Part shown: one piece after another, positions 7,878-16,006 of the stretch
How positions within the stretch are numbered: the first letter of the stretch is position 1
Layout: each line of letters begins with the position of its first letter
From: an uncultured Clostridia bacterium
GTDB taxonomy: Bacteria > Bacillota > Clostridia > Oscillospirales > Ruminococcaceae
DNA: 51,715 nucleotides
Direction of reading: 5' to 3'
NCBI GenBank assembly: GCA_947624745.1
Contig: CANQLR010000017.1
Location: forward strand, 1 to 51,715
Notes under the pieces: model-generated
The model's database searches: none
The model's input: only the letters and a program-made list of their open reading frames with translations
Told to the model about the DNA's origin: nothing
Made by a program: the position numbers and the translations under genes

Positions 7878-9940
7878 AAGGCGCTCCTTGCGGGGGCTTT
7901 CTCCTCCGCTGACAAATTGAGCCCGGCGGCTTTTTTGAGTTCAAGTATCGTCCTTGCGGACATTATGTCGACCTTTTCCTTCGGCGGCTTAAGCTTTATC
8001 TTCCCGCCCGAGAGCCTGCCGAGTCCGGTATCCTCGAACGCGTCGGCGATTATATGGAGCTTCAGGGCGTTTATCCCCCTCGGGAAAAGCAGCGCCCAGA
8101 TATTTTCAAAGCCTGCCTCCCCTCCCCTTGCACCGACCTCGCGGTAAACAAGGGCCATTTCGTCGCGGGTGGGGATCCCGAGACTGAGAAGCTTTTTGTC
8201 GGCGCTCTCTCCCCGGCGAAATTTAAGGTAGACCTCCTCGGCGGCGAAGAATTTGTCCTGACCCGAGAAGTGTGGGCGGATATCCGCGCCGATGAGGGTG
8301 ACCCTTTTATTACCGTTATATTCCTCGGCCTGCATATTTGCCATAAGATCTATCCTGTCCCCCGGCCTGAACGGAAGCTCGGAGGTCTTTCTTCGGAACA
8401 GAAGGACCTGCGCCGAAGCGCCGTCGTAGCTTATCCCGAGGCGGGTATGCTCTCCCCCGGAAAGCGGGGTCAGCGAGGTGATGTAAGCGCCGGAGAGCGC
8501 GAACAGCGGCTCGGGGTTGCCGGCGCCGCAGGGCTGTATTCTCGTAAGCGAGAGGGCGTTTTCATAGGTTATGTCCGCACCGCGAAGAAGCTTGTCGGCG
8601 GTGAGGGTGATCCTCGGCATTTCGGGGCAAACGGAGGCGGCGTAGGCCTCTATCGCTTTTTTCAGCGCGGGGATATTCTCCTCCGAAACCGTAAGACCGC
8701 CCGCGAGCTCGTGCCCGCCGTGCTTGATAAGAAGCTCGCCCACGGCCTCGAAGCACTCAAAAACATTAAATCCTTTAACCGATCTTGCCGAGCCGGAGGC
8801 AATGCCGTCGTCGCCTATCGAAATGACGAGCGCGGGCTTTTCGTATATCTCGACGAGCCTCGCCGCAATGATCCCGATGATCCCCCTGTGCCAGCCTCGC
8901 CCCGAAACTGTCAGCACCCGCGACCGGCGAAGGTCGGGGTCGGCCTCGACGGCCTCGGTTATCTCCGTCATGATGCCGCTTTCGACGCTTCGGCGCTTCG
9001 AGTTGAGCGACACGAGCTCGTCGGCGAAGCGCTCGGCCTCGTCGGTCTCGCTCAAAAGCATGTCGAGGGCGGTCTGCGCGCTCCCGAAGCGGCTCGCGGC
9101 ATTGATCCTCGGCGCCAAGGCGAACGCCAGCGACTGCGAGGTCAGCCGGCCGCTGATCCCGCATTTTTCCAAAAGCGCGCGAAGGCCGATGTTTTCGGTG
9201 TTTTTGAGGAGCCGCAGCCCCTCGCGGACGATGACGCGATTCTCGCCGGTGAGCGGCACGACGTCGGCGACGGTAGCTATCGCGGCGAGGGCCATGTACT
9301 GCTCGCCCACAGCGGAATAGTCGCCCCCGTCGAGCGCCGCGCAGAGCTTTAATGCGACCGCCGCCCCGCAGAGGTCCTTGCAGGGGGAAAGGTCGCCCTC
9401 GCGGTAGGCGTCGACCACTGCCTCAGCCCGAGGCAGGTTTTTCGAGGGTCGGTGGTGGTCTGTGACGACGAGCTCCATGCCGAGCTCGTATATTTTTTCG
9501 GCCTCCTCCTCCGCCGTAACGCCGTTGTCGACGGTGATGATCAGAGAGGCCCCGTTTTGATGTATTCTCTCAACGGCTGAAATGTTGAGACCGTAGCCGT
9601 CCTCACGCTCCGGCAAAACGGCGAAGACGTCCGCGCCCATGTTAAGAAGATAGTCGTAGAGTATCGCGGTCGCGCAAACGCCGTCGCAGTCGTAATCTCC
9701 GTAAACGGCAATGCGCTCGCCGGCATCTAAGGAAGCGGTTACCGTCTCGGCCGCGGCGTCCATATCGAGCATCAAAGACGGGTCGGAAAGCTCCTCGCCG
9801 TTGAAGAAGGAAATTAACTTATTCTCATCATCAATGCCCCGGGCGGCCATCACCGACGAGAGCAGCGGCCCGAGGTCGCTCATGCGCTCAATCCTCTCGG
9901 CGCGGCCGGCCTCGGCTCTTGAAATCAGCCATTTTTTCAT
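7874..9940 (-). CDS. recJ: Single-stranded-DNA-specific exonuclease RecJ
   Basis: A DHH-family 5'-3' exonuclease for recombination and mismatch repair. The DHH domain shows GDYDCDG (81-87), ITVDNG (135-140) and the name-giving DHH (161-163). A DHHA1 domain with GGHELAGG and a nucleic-acid-binding OB-like region follow, then a C-terminal extension of about 130 residues (roughly 560-688) like that of many clostridial RecJ proteins, longer than the roughly 580-residue E. coli enzyme. The ATG at 9940 has GGAG nine bases upstream. It is the first gene of the five-gene minus operon, driven by the promoter at 9970-9998, and its stop overlaps the relA start (ATGA). Confidence 0.93.
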   Translation of the reverse strand: MKKWLISRAEAGRAERIERMSDLGPLLSSVMAARGIDDENKLISFFNGEELSDPSLMLDMDAAAETVTASLDAGERIAVYGDYDCDGVCATAILYDYLLNMGADVFAVLPEREDGYGLNISAVERIHQNGASLIITVDNGVTAEEEAEKIYELGMELVVTDHHRPSKNLPRAEAVVDAYREGDLSPCKDLCGAAVALKLCAALDGGDYSAVGEQYMALAAIATVADVVPLTGENRVIVREGLRLLKNTENIGLRALLEKCGISGRLTSQSLAFALAPRINAASRFGSAQTALDMLLSETDEAERFADELVSLNSKRRSVESGIMTEITEAVEADPDLRRSRVLTVSGRGWHRGIIGIIAARLVEIYEKPALVISIGDDGIASGSARSVKGFNVFECFEAVGELLIKHGGHELAGGLTVSEENIPALKKAIEAYAASVCPEMPRITLTADKLLRGADITYENALSLTRIQPCGAGNPEPLFALSGAYITSLTPLSGGEHTRLGISYDGASAQVLLFRRKTSELPFRPGDRIDLMANMQAEEYNGNKRVTLIGADIRPHFSGQDKFFAAEEVYLKFRRGESADKKLLSLGIPTRDEMALVYREVGARGGEAGFENIWALLFPRGINALKLHIIADAFEDTGLGRLSGGKIKLKPPKEKVDIMSARTILELKKAAGLNLSAEEKAPARSAL

Positions 9941-9969
9941 AGTGTTCTCCGAAAATTAAAATTAGTAAT

Positions 9970-9998
9970 ATTATAGCACAATTTTGCGGGGTTGTAAA
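9970..9998 (-). promoter_or_regulatory. Promoter of the recJ-relA-MBL-hemZ-rlmD operon
   Basis: On the minus strand, a -35 box TTTACA (9993-9998) is separated by 17 bp from TATAAT (9970-9975), which is preceded by TGC (extended -10). It lies 30 bp before the recJ start. Confidence 0.8.
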
Positions 9999-10124
9999 TA
10001 GGTTTGAGGAAATTTTGGGGGATGTTGAACCCTTTTTGCCACATTAAATTGCCCCATCATGCCCCTCCCTACACCAACTCCCTTGTAATTCCCCCCTCCC
10101 CCTCCCAAAATTTCCTCCCCCCTC

Positions 10125-10153
10125 TTGACAAATCGCCCCGAAGCGGCTATAAT
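10125..10153 (+). promoter_or_regulatory. Promoter of alaS T-box leader
   Basis: Perfect consensus TTGACA (10125-10130), 17-bp spacer, TATAAT (10148-10153). It starts the long alaS leader. Confidence 0.88.
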
Positions 10154-10159
10154 CTTCTT

Positions 10160-10370
10160 AGATAAGGCGTTGACGGGAATGACCGCAATGCGCGTCCTTA
10201 AGAGAGCGGGGACAGGTGCGAGCCCGCGGACGGCGCTTTCGGGTGCTCCCCCCGAGCCCTGCGGGAAACCGCGGCGGCAAGCCCCCGTTACGGGCTCAAA
10301 GGCGGAATTTCCGCGAATTTGGGTGGTACCGCGGCCAGCTCGCCCCATGTATATGGGACGGGTGTTTTTT
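10160..10370 (+). promoter_or_regulatory. T-box riboswitch (tRNA-Ala sensing) of alaS
   Basis: The leader between the promoter and alaS contains the T-box hallmark GGGTGGTACCGCG (10321-10333). CCGCG (10311-10315) can pair with CGCGG (10330-10334) to form the antiterminator. The UGGU in the T-box bulge complements the ACCA end of tRNA-Ala. A Stem I-like region with AGAGAG and GAGCC elements lies at about 10200-10260. A terminator follows at 10339-10370. Uncharged tRNA-Ala would stabilise the antiterminator and allow transcription. The specifier is presumed an Ala codon (a GCU lies in the Stem I region), but I could not fix the specifier loop by eye. Confidence 0.9.
10339..10370 (+). terminator. 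T-box regulated intrinsic terminator before alaS
   Basis: CTCG (10339-10342) pairs with CGGG (10359-10362) and CCCAT with ATGGG inside, giving a stem with a GTAT loop, followed by a run of T at 10365-10370. It overlaps no part of the alaS reading frame. Confidence 0.85.
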
Positions 10371-10429
10371 ATTTCGGGATCTCCCGCGCTTCCCCGAAAC
10401 GCCAAAAAAAACCGAAAGGAACTGATAAA

Positions 10430-13075
10430 ATGAAATGGACCGGACTTAACGAACTCCGCGAGAGCTTTTTAACGTTTATGGAGTCGAAGGGGTGCCTGAG
10501 GCACAAAAGCTACCCCCTCGTTCCGCAGAACGACAAGAGCGCGCTTCTCACAATCGCGGGAATGGCGCCCTTAAAGCCCTATTTTACGGGTCAGGAGGTG
10601 CCGCCGCGCACCCGCATGACCACCTGCCAGAAGTGCATAAGGACTAACGACATCGAAAACGTCGGAAAGACTGCCCGCCACGGCACGTTTTTCGAGATGC
10701 TGGGGAATTTTTCCTTCGGAGACTACTTCAAAAAAGAGGCTATTCCGTGGGCTTGGGAGTATTTCACGAAGGTTTTGGAGATCCCCGAGGAAAAGCTCTA
10801 TGTGACCGTCTATGAGGACGACGACGAGGCCGAGAGGATCTGGCACGAGGACGTGGGTCTGCCGATGGAGAAAATTTTCCGCTTCGGCAAGGATGACAAC
10901 TTCTGGGAGGCCGGTATCGACGGTCCCTGCGGACCCTGCTCCGAAATTTATTACGACCGCGGGCCGGAATACGGCTGCGGCAAGCCCGACTGCGCCGTCG
11001 GCTGCGACTGCGACAGGTATATGGAGGTCTGGAACCTCGTTTTCACGCAGTTCGAGCGCCACGAGGACGGCACCTACACCGAGCTCAAACAGAAAAACAT
11101 CGACACCGGAATGGGGCTTGAGCGCCTCGCGACGGTGATGCAGGGGGTCGACTCGATATTTGACGTCGACACCGTCAAGGCGATTAGGGATCACGTCTGC
11201 AAGATCGCCGGCTGCGAATACGGAAAAGAGCACAAAAAGGACGTGTCTATCCGCGTCATCACCGACCACATCAGGGCGGTGACCTTCCTCGCTTCCGACG
11301 GCGTTCTTCCCTCCAACGAGGGCAGGGGATACGTCATGAGAAGGCTTTTAAGACGCGCCGTCCGCCACGGAAAGCTCCTCGGGATAAACGGGCTGTTCCT
11401 TAAGGACCTCGTCAGGACGGTCGTCGACTGCTCAAAGGGCGAATACAGCGAGCTTGAGGAAAAATACGACTACATCGTAAAGCTTCTAACGAACGAGGAA
11501 AAGAACTTCAACGAAACGATAGACCGCGGCATGAACATGCTCGCCGGCTATATCGACGAGATGACCGCGAACGGCGAGAAGGTGCTGGACGGTAAGAAGT
11601 GCTTCTTCCTGTCGGACACCTACGGCTTCCCGATAGACCTCACCCGCGAGATACTCGAGGAAAAGGGTCTTTCCTGCGACGAGGAGGGCTACCGCGAGGC
11701 GCTTACGGTCCAGAAGGAGACCGCGAGAGCTGCCCGCGGCGACTCGAAATACATGGGCGCAGACGAGACGGTCTTCCACAAAATCGACAAAAACTATACC
11801 ACCGAATTTTCCGGCTACGAGACGATGGAGGACGAGAGCGTGATCGACTTCATCGCCAACGACGACGAGCTTATAAACGCCGCCGGCGCTGGGGACGAGG
11901 TCTATATCATCACGAAAAAGACCCCGTTCTATGCCGAATCGGGCGGACAGGTCGGCGACAAAGGCGTTATCAAGACGGTCACCGGCAAATGCGATGTCGT
12001 CGACACCATCAAGGCGGTCGGCGGAAAGAGCGTTCACAAGGTAAAGATCACAGAGGGCGCGATGGAGGTCGGCCAAGCGGCGAAGCTTTGCGTCGATAAG
12101 GAGACCCGCCTCGCCACCATGCGGAACCACTCCTGCGCGCACCTTCTGCAGGCGGCGCTTCGCAGCGTTCTGGGAGACCACGTCCACCAGGCGGGGCAGC
12201 TCGTCGACGGCGAGCGCTTGAGGTTCGACTTCAGCCACTTCTCCGCGATGACCCTCGACGAGATACAGCGGGTCGAGATGCTCGTGAACAGCTTCATTCT
12301 CTCGGCGCTCGAAATTAAAACGCAGGTCCTGCCGATAGACGAGGCGAAAAAGCTCGGCGCGATGGCGCTTTTCGGCGAGAAGTACGGCGACACCGTCCGG
12401 GTCGTGTCGATGGGCAGCGCTTCGATGGAGTTCTGCGGCGGCACGCATATGGATAACACCTCGAAAATAGGGCTTTTCAAGATTATTTCGGAGAGCTCTG
12501 TTGCCTCCGGCGTGCGGCGCATCGAGGCCGTCACAGGAAAGGGAGTCCTTGACGCAATGGGCAGGCAGATAGCCACCCTGAACGAAGCCTCGGGGCTTTT
12601 GAAGCTCACCAACCAGTCGGAGCTTGTGAACCGAGTAAAGGGGCTCATGGAGGAGATAAGGTCCTTGGAGCGCGAGAAGACCGAGCTTTCCTCCGCCATC
12701 GCGGAAATGCGCTCCAAGGGGCTCTTGGAGCACACCGTCGACGTCAAGGGGGTAAAGCTGATCACCGCGATGTTCAACCCGATGAAGCCGGACGAGATAA
12801 GGCTTTTGGGCGAGAAGATCCGCGATACTCACCCCGAGATAGTCTGCGTTATCGCGGGCGTGAACGGGAAGACGGCGAACCTCTGCGTGACGGCGGGCAA
12901 GGAAGCGGTCGCGAAGGGCGTGCACTCGGGCAAGGCGGTAGGAAAGATCGCCGCGATAACCGGCGGACGGGGCGGCGGACGTCCCGAGGAGGCGATGGCC
13001 GGCGTCGGGGACATCTTTAAGATAGACGAGGCTCTTGCGGGAGCGGAAGAAATCATCGGCGAGCTGATAAAATAA
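10430..13075 (+). CDS. alaS: Alanyl-tRNA synthetase
   Basis: The 881-residue enzyme charges tRNA-Ala (E. coli enzyme 876). It has the class II catalytic domain at the N-terminus, the editing domain with zinc ligands H567xxxH571 and C669GGTH673 that clears mischarged Ser/Gly, and a C-terminal DHHA1-type C-Ala domain with the GGRGGGRP glycine motif near the end. The ATG at 10430 is preferred over the upstream in-frame ATG inside the T-box terminator because it has a GAAAGGA ribosome binding site and begins MKWTGLNELRESF, the normal AlaS start. Expression is under the T-box leader. The HIT gene follows 11 bp later, probably co-transcribed. Confidence 0.97.
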   Translation: MKWTGLNELRESFLTFMESKGCLRHKSYPLVPQNDKSALLTIAGMAPLKPYFTGQEVPPRTRMTTCQKCIRTNDIENVGKTARHGTFFEMLGNFSFGDYFKKEAIPWAWEYFTKVLEIPEEKLYVTVYEDDDEAERIWHEDVGLPMEKIFRFGKDDNFWEAGIDGPCGPCSEIYYDRGPEYGCGKPDCAVGCDCDRYMEVWNLVFTQFERHEDGTYTELKQKNIDTGMGLERLATVMQGVDSIFDVDTVKAIRDHVCKIAGCEYGKEHKKDVSIRVITDHIRAVTFLASDGVLPSNEGRGYVMRRLLRRAVRHGKLLGINGLFLKDLVRTVVDCSKGEYSELEEKYDYIVKLLTNEEKNFNETIDRGMNMLAGYIDEMTANGEKVLDGKKCFFLSDTYGFPIDLTREILEEKGLSCDEEGYREALTVQKETARAARGDSKYMGADETVFHKIDKNYTTEFSGYETMEDESVIDFIANDDELINAAGAGDEVYIITKKTPFYAESGGQVGDKGVIKTVTGKCDVVDTIKAVGGKSVHKVKITEGAMEVGQAAKLCVDKETRLATMRNHSCAHLLQAALRSVLGDHVHQAGQLVDGERLRFDFSHFSAMTLDEIQRVEMLVNSFILSALEIKTQVLPIDEAKKLGAMALFGEKYGDTVRVVSMGSASMEFCGGTHMDNTSKIGLFKIISESSVASGVRRIEAVTGKGVLDAMGRQIATLNEASGLLKLTNQSELVNRVKGLMEEIRSLEREKTELSSAIAEMRSKGLLEHTVDVKGVKLITAMFNPMKPDEIRLLGEKIRDTHPEIVCVIAGVNGKTANLCVTAGKEAVAKGVHSGKAVGKIAAITGGRGGGRPEEAMAGVGDIFKIDEALAGAEEIIGELIK

Positions 13076-13086
13076 GGAGGATAACT

Positions 13087-13431
13087 ATGGATTGCCTGTT
13101 TTGCAAGATAATCGCGGGGGAGATACCCTCGAAAAAGGTATACGAGGACGAGTACTGCTATGCGTTCGAGGACATCGCGCCGGTAGCGCCGGTGCACATT
13201 CTCTTCGTGCCGAAAAAGCACATCAAGGGCGCGTGCGACATCACCCCCGAAAATTCGGAGGTCGTCGGGAAGATCTACGAGGCGATAGCTCGGGTCGCGA
13301 AGGAAAAGAGGCTCGAAAACGGCTGGCGGGTCGTGTCGAACAACGGGCCGGACGCGGGGCAGACCGTCTTTCATCTGCACTTCCACCTCATCGGCGGCAG
13401 GCCGCTGGGGATAATGGTCAGCGAGGGCTGA
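13087..13431 (+). CDS. HIT family nucleotide-binding hydrolase (HINT type)
   Basis: A 114-residue histidine-triad protein with the full motif H96-L-H98-F-H100-L near the C-terminus and an N-terminal CLFCKI zinc-type pair (C3, C6). HINT proteins hydrolyse adenosine phosphoramidates. Length and layout match the family. The ATG has a strong AGGAGG site and lies 11 bp after alaS, so it is probably in the alaS operon. A large cloverleaf palindrome (13447-13544) begins 15 bp after its stop and could stop transcription or protect the mRNA end. Confidence 0.93.
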   Translation: MDCLFCKIIAGEIPSKKVYEDEYCYAFEDIAPVAPVHILFVPKKHIKGACDITPENSEVVGKIYEAIARVAKEKRLENGWRVVSNNGPDAGQTVFHLHFHLIGGRPLGIMVSEG

Positions 13432-13446
13432 GCGCAGTGCGCGGGA

Positions 13447-13544
13447 GGCCGGAGGGGCGGGCGGCGGCTCCGCCGCCGCCCGGCTGCCGCGCGGAGCGCG
13501 GCAGCCGCTTCGGACCCGCAGGGTCCGAAGCGGCCCCTCCGGCC
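13447..13544. repeat. Cloverleaf palindrome, copy 1
   Basis: The outer stem 13447-13458 pairs perfectly with 13533-13544 (12 bp). Inside are three perfect hairpins: 13459-13468/13472-13481 (10 bp, loop TCC), 13482-13492/13496-13506 (11 bp, loop GGA) and 13507-13517/13521-13531 (11 bp, loop GCA). Almost no base is left unpaired at the junction. It lies between the HIT gene and the TmrB-like gene. The stem sequences differ from the other three copies but the architecture is the same. Confidence 0.9.
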
Positions 13545-13625
13545 CGTTCCCCCGGCCCGCAGCAAGCCCGTGTGGGCGCACCCTGCCGCCCAAGTTGTGT
13601 ATAGCAGCAAAGGAGTGACAGAAGC

Positions 13626-14138
13626 ATGATAGTTTGGATAAGCGGCGCATACGGTGTCGGCAAGTCGACCCTCGCGGAGGCTCTTTCCCCGAAAATGAGC
13701 GGCGCGATCATATTCGACGCCGAGGAGGTCGGCAACGCCGTCCGCGGCAATTACCCCGGCGAGCCGTTCGGCGCGGTCTTTGAGGACTACCCGATGTGGG
13801 GGAAGTTCTGCGCCGCGCTGATTGCGGATATCCATAAAATGTATAATAAGGATATTTTGGTGCCGATGACCCTCGTGAGAAAAAGCTCGCAGAGCATCAT
13901 CGACGCCCTCAACGCCGAGGGCATAGACGCCCGGCTCGTGATCCTCACCGCCTCCCGCCAAAGCATTCACGACAGAATTTTGGCTCGTGGCGAGGACGAG
14001 GACTGCTGGTGCATGGAAAACTTAGACATGGCGATCGAGGGCTCGGAGGCTCTTTCGGGCCTGAAAATTTCCACCGACGGGAGATCCCCGGAGGAAATCG
14101 CCGAGGAAGTCCTATACAAATTGAAATATAAACAGTAA
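13626..14138 (+). CDS. P-loop ATP-binding protein, TmrB-like
   Basis: A 170-residue P-loop protein whose N-terminus MIVWISGAYGVGKST carries Walker A (G7-T15). The start and overall layout resemble TmrB, the Bacillus tunicamycin-resistance ATP-binding protein, and small AAA/kinase-like relatives. It has no signal peptide or membrane segment. AGGAGTG sits before the ATG. It follows the cloverleaf palindrome and precedes the phosphoribosyltransferase by 23 bp, likely in one transcript. The substrate is not known; a nucleotide- or nucleoside-kinase-like role is possible. Confidence 0.75.
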   Translation: MIVWISGAYGVGKSTLAEALSPKMSGAIIFDAEEVGNAVRGNYPGEPFGAVFEDYPMWGKFCAALIADIHKMYNKDILVPMTLVRKSSQSIIDALNAEGIDARLVILTASRQSIHDRILARGEDEDCWCMENLDMAIEGSEALSGLKISTDGRSPEEIAEEVLYKLKYKQ

Positions 14139-14161
14139 ATTATACCGAAAGGAGTTATATT

Positions 14162-14707
14162 ATGTCAGAATATTACACTTTAAAGGTCGCGGGCCTCGAA
14201 AGAAAGCTTCCGATATGCGAGGTGAACGAGCACCTCGACATCGCCGGGTTCGTCATGTTCTCGGACGTCGAGCTGACCGTCGCCTGCGCCGAGGCGCTCC
14301 TGAAAAAAGTCCCGAAATTCGACGTCATCGTCACCGCCGAGTCTAAGGGCATACCCCTTGCTTATGAAATGTCGCGGCAGGTCGGCGGGGGAATGCGCTA
14401 CATCGTCGCGAGGAAAATGCCGAAGCTTTATATGCGCGACCCGATCTCGGTCGACGTGCGCTCCATCACCACCGCGGCCGACCAGAAGCTCTGGCTCGAC
14501 AGAAACGAGGCCGACTACCTCAAGGGCAAGCGAATCCTCGTCGTCGACGACGTGATCTCAACCGGCGAGAGCCTCGAAGCGCTCGATAAGCTCGTCGCCT
14601 ACGCCGAGGGCAACATCGTCGCGCAGGCCGCCGTCCTCGCCGAAGGCGACGCCGCCAAAAGAACCGACATAGTTTTCCTCGAGGAGCTCCCCCTGTTTTT
14701 CAAATAA
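14162..14707 (+). CDS. Phosphoribosyltransferase, adenine-phosphoribosyltransferase-like
   Basis: The 181-residue protein has the type I PRTase PRPP loop ILVVDDVISTGES (125-137) and the upstream TAESKGIPLAY segment like adenine PRTases. It probably salvages a purine base using PRPP, but it is divergent from canonical Apt and the base is uncertain. The apt gene normally found between recJ and relA in related bacteria is missing there, so this gene could fill that role. GAAAGGAG precedes the ATG and a strong terminator follows 13 bp after the stop. Confidence 0.82.
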   Translation: MSEYYTLKVAGLERKLPICEVNEHLDIAGFVMFSDVELTVACAEALLKKVPKFDVIVTAESKGIPLAYEMSRQVGGGMRYIVARKMPKLYMRDPISVDVRSITTAADQKLWLDRNEADYLKGKRILVVDDVISTGESLEALDKLVAYAEGNIVAQAAVLAEGDAAKRTDIVFLEELPLFFK

Positions 14708-14720
14708 AAACCGCAAAAAT

Positions 14721-14750
14721 CCCCCGCCCGAGGTTCGGACGGGGGTTCTT
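14721..14750. terminator. Bidirectional terminator between PRTase and SGNH genes
   Basis: CCCCCG-C-CCGA and TCGG-A-CGGGGG (14721-14745) form a stem with a GGT loop. T-rich tracts lie on both sides (TTCTTT on plus, ATTTTTG on minus), so it can serve the convergent genes on each side. Confidence 0.85.
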
Positions 14751-14773
14751 TATGCCTTTTTGGGGGTCAAAGC

Positions 14774-16003
14774 TTACTGCTCTCCCCAGAACTCCACCAG
14801 CTTCTGATACGCGAATTCGCCCATCTTCTTATACCCCGCGATGCTCGGGTGGAGGTTATCGTTCGAGTATTCGGGGAGGAGCGTGTCGGGCTTGTCGGGG
14901 TCTCTTAAGAGCTCGTCGAAGTCGATGAGCCCGTCTACGTTCGACTTTTTCGAGCGGAACCAATCGTTAAGCGTGTTTCTTATCTCGTCGTGCTGCTCGG
15001 TGTAATAGCCGTTGTCGCCGACGGGGGTGATGGTGCCCGCATAGACGCGAATGCCGTTTTCGTGGCACTTGTCGATCATGATTTTATACTGCTCGATCAT
15101 GCTGTCCGAGATGTCCTCGCCCGCATAGCCGATGTCGTTGATGCCGATGAGGAGGACAACGTAGCGAACGCCGGGGATATTTATGACGTCGCGGTCGAAG
15201 CGGTCCTTCGCGGCTGTGCCGAGCCCGCCGAACACCGAGTTTCCGCCGATGCCCTCGTTGATGACGGTGATGTTACTGTAATTCGGGTCGGCCTGGAAGA
15301 GCCTCGTCATCTCGTCGCTCCAGCGCTCGAACTGGTTCGGGGTGGTGCCGTAGCCGTCGGTGATCGAATCGCCGAACAAAACCACCGCCTTGGTGCCCGC
15401 AGAGGCCCATGTGTCGAGCTCGCTGATGAAGTACCAGCTGGTCATGGTCTCAGTCGCGGTAAAGCTCTCGTCCGCGACGTGGTCTCCCTCGATTATCCAC
15501 GTCGAGCAGCGCGCGCCGGTGTGGCTCGTGACGGAGGAGCCGGCGTATCTGCCGAATTTAATTGTTATCGCAAGATCGTCCAAGGCGTCGAAGCTGAAAT
15601 CTATCTCGTCCGATACCGCCTTCTGCCCCGGCTCGATGTCGAAGCTCTCGGCGCCGCCGAAGGTGACGACGGTGTCGGTGGCGGGGTCGATGGCGTTTTC
15701 GCCCGCGTTAAGAAGGTGGGCGATGTGCACCGACTCGAACATTGCGGGAAGCTCGCCGTACTCGTTCGAGAGGGTGAGCTTTATCTTGTCGCCGCCGATG
15801 TTGACCCTAATCTGCTGGCGGCAGGTGTTTTCCTTGAGCGGGGGGCTCATCGGGGTCTCGTTCGAGCCGGCCTGAAGCTGCGCCGAGGCCCATGTCGCGA
15901 CCCAGCCGTCCTCGTCCGGCTTTTCGACTATCCCCCCGCCGCAGCCGACAAGGGAAAGTGCCATGATCAGCGCGAAAATAAGCGCGGAAATTCTCTTAAG
16001 CAT
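14774..16003 (-). CDS. SGNH/GDSL esterase lipoprotein
   Basis: A 409-residue secreted lipoprotein. Its signal peptide ends in the lipobox LVGC21, anchoring it to the outer face of the membrane. A jelly-roll-like region (about 35-190) precedes the SGNH hydrolase core: nucleophile Ser213 in FGDSITDG, Asn-Asp in GINDIG (287-292) and the D382-x-x-H385 pair in NDNLHPS. The layout resembles carbohydrate esterases that remove acetyl groups from plant polysaccharides; specificity is inferred. GGAGGA precedes the ATG. The start is three bases from the stop of the related upstream gene, so both form one operon read from 17501-17529. Confidence 0.85.
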   Translation of the reverse strand: MLKRISALIFALIMALSLVGCGGGIVEKPDEDGWVATWASAQLQAGSNETPMSPPLKENTCRQQIRVNIGGDKIKLTLSNEYGELPAMFESVHIAHLLNAGENAIDPATDTVVTFGGAESFDIEPGQKAVSDEIDFSFDALDDLAITIKFGRYAGSSVTSHTGARCSTWIIEGDHVADESFTATETMTSWYFISELDTWASAGTKAVVLFGDSITDGYGTTPNQFERWSDEMTRLFQADPNYSNITVINEGIGGNSVFGGLGTAAKDRFDRDVINIPGVRYVVLLIGINDIGYAGEDISDSMIEQYKIMIDKCHENGIRVYAGTITPVGDNGYYTEQHDEIRNTLNDWFRSKKSNVDGLIDFDELLRDPDKPDTLLPEYSNDNLHPSIAGYKKMGEFAYQKLVEFWGEQ

Positions 16004-16006
16004 TTT

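Noticed and set aside
8054-9352. Long plus-strand open frame opposite recJ
   Set aside because: Shadow of the G+C-rich recJ gene; no domain seen.
10319-10429. Upstream in-frame extension of alaS
   Set aside because: It would start inside the T-box/terminator and lacks a ribosome binding site; the family start is at 10430.
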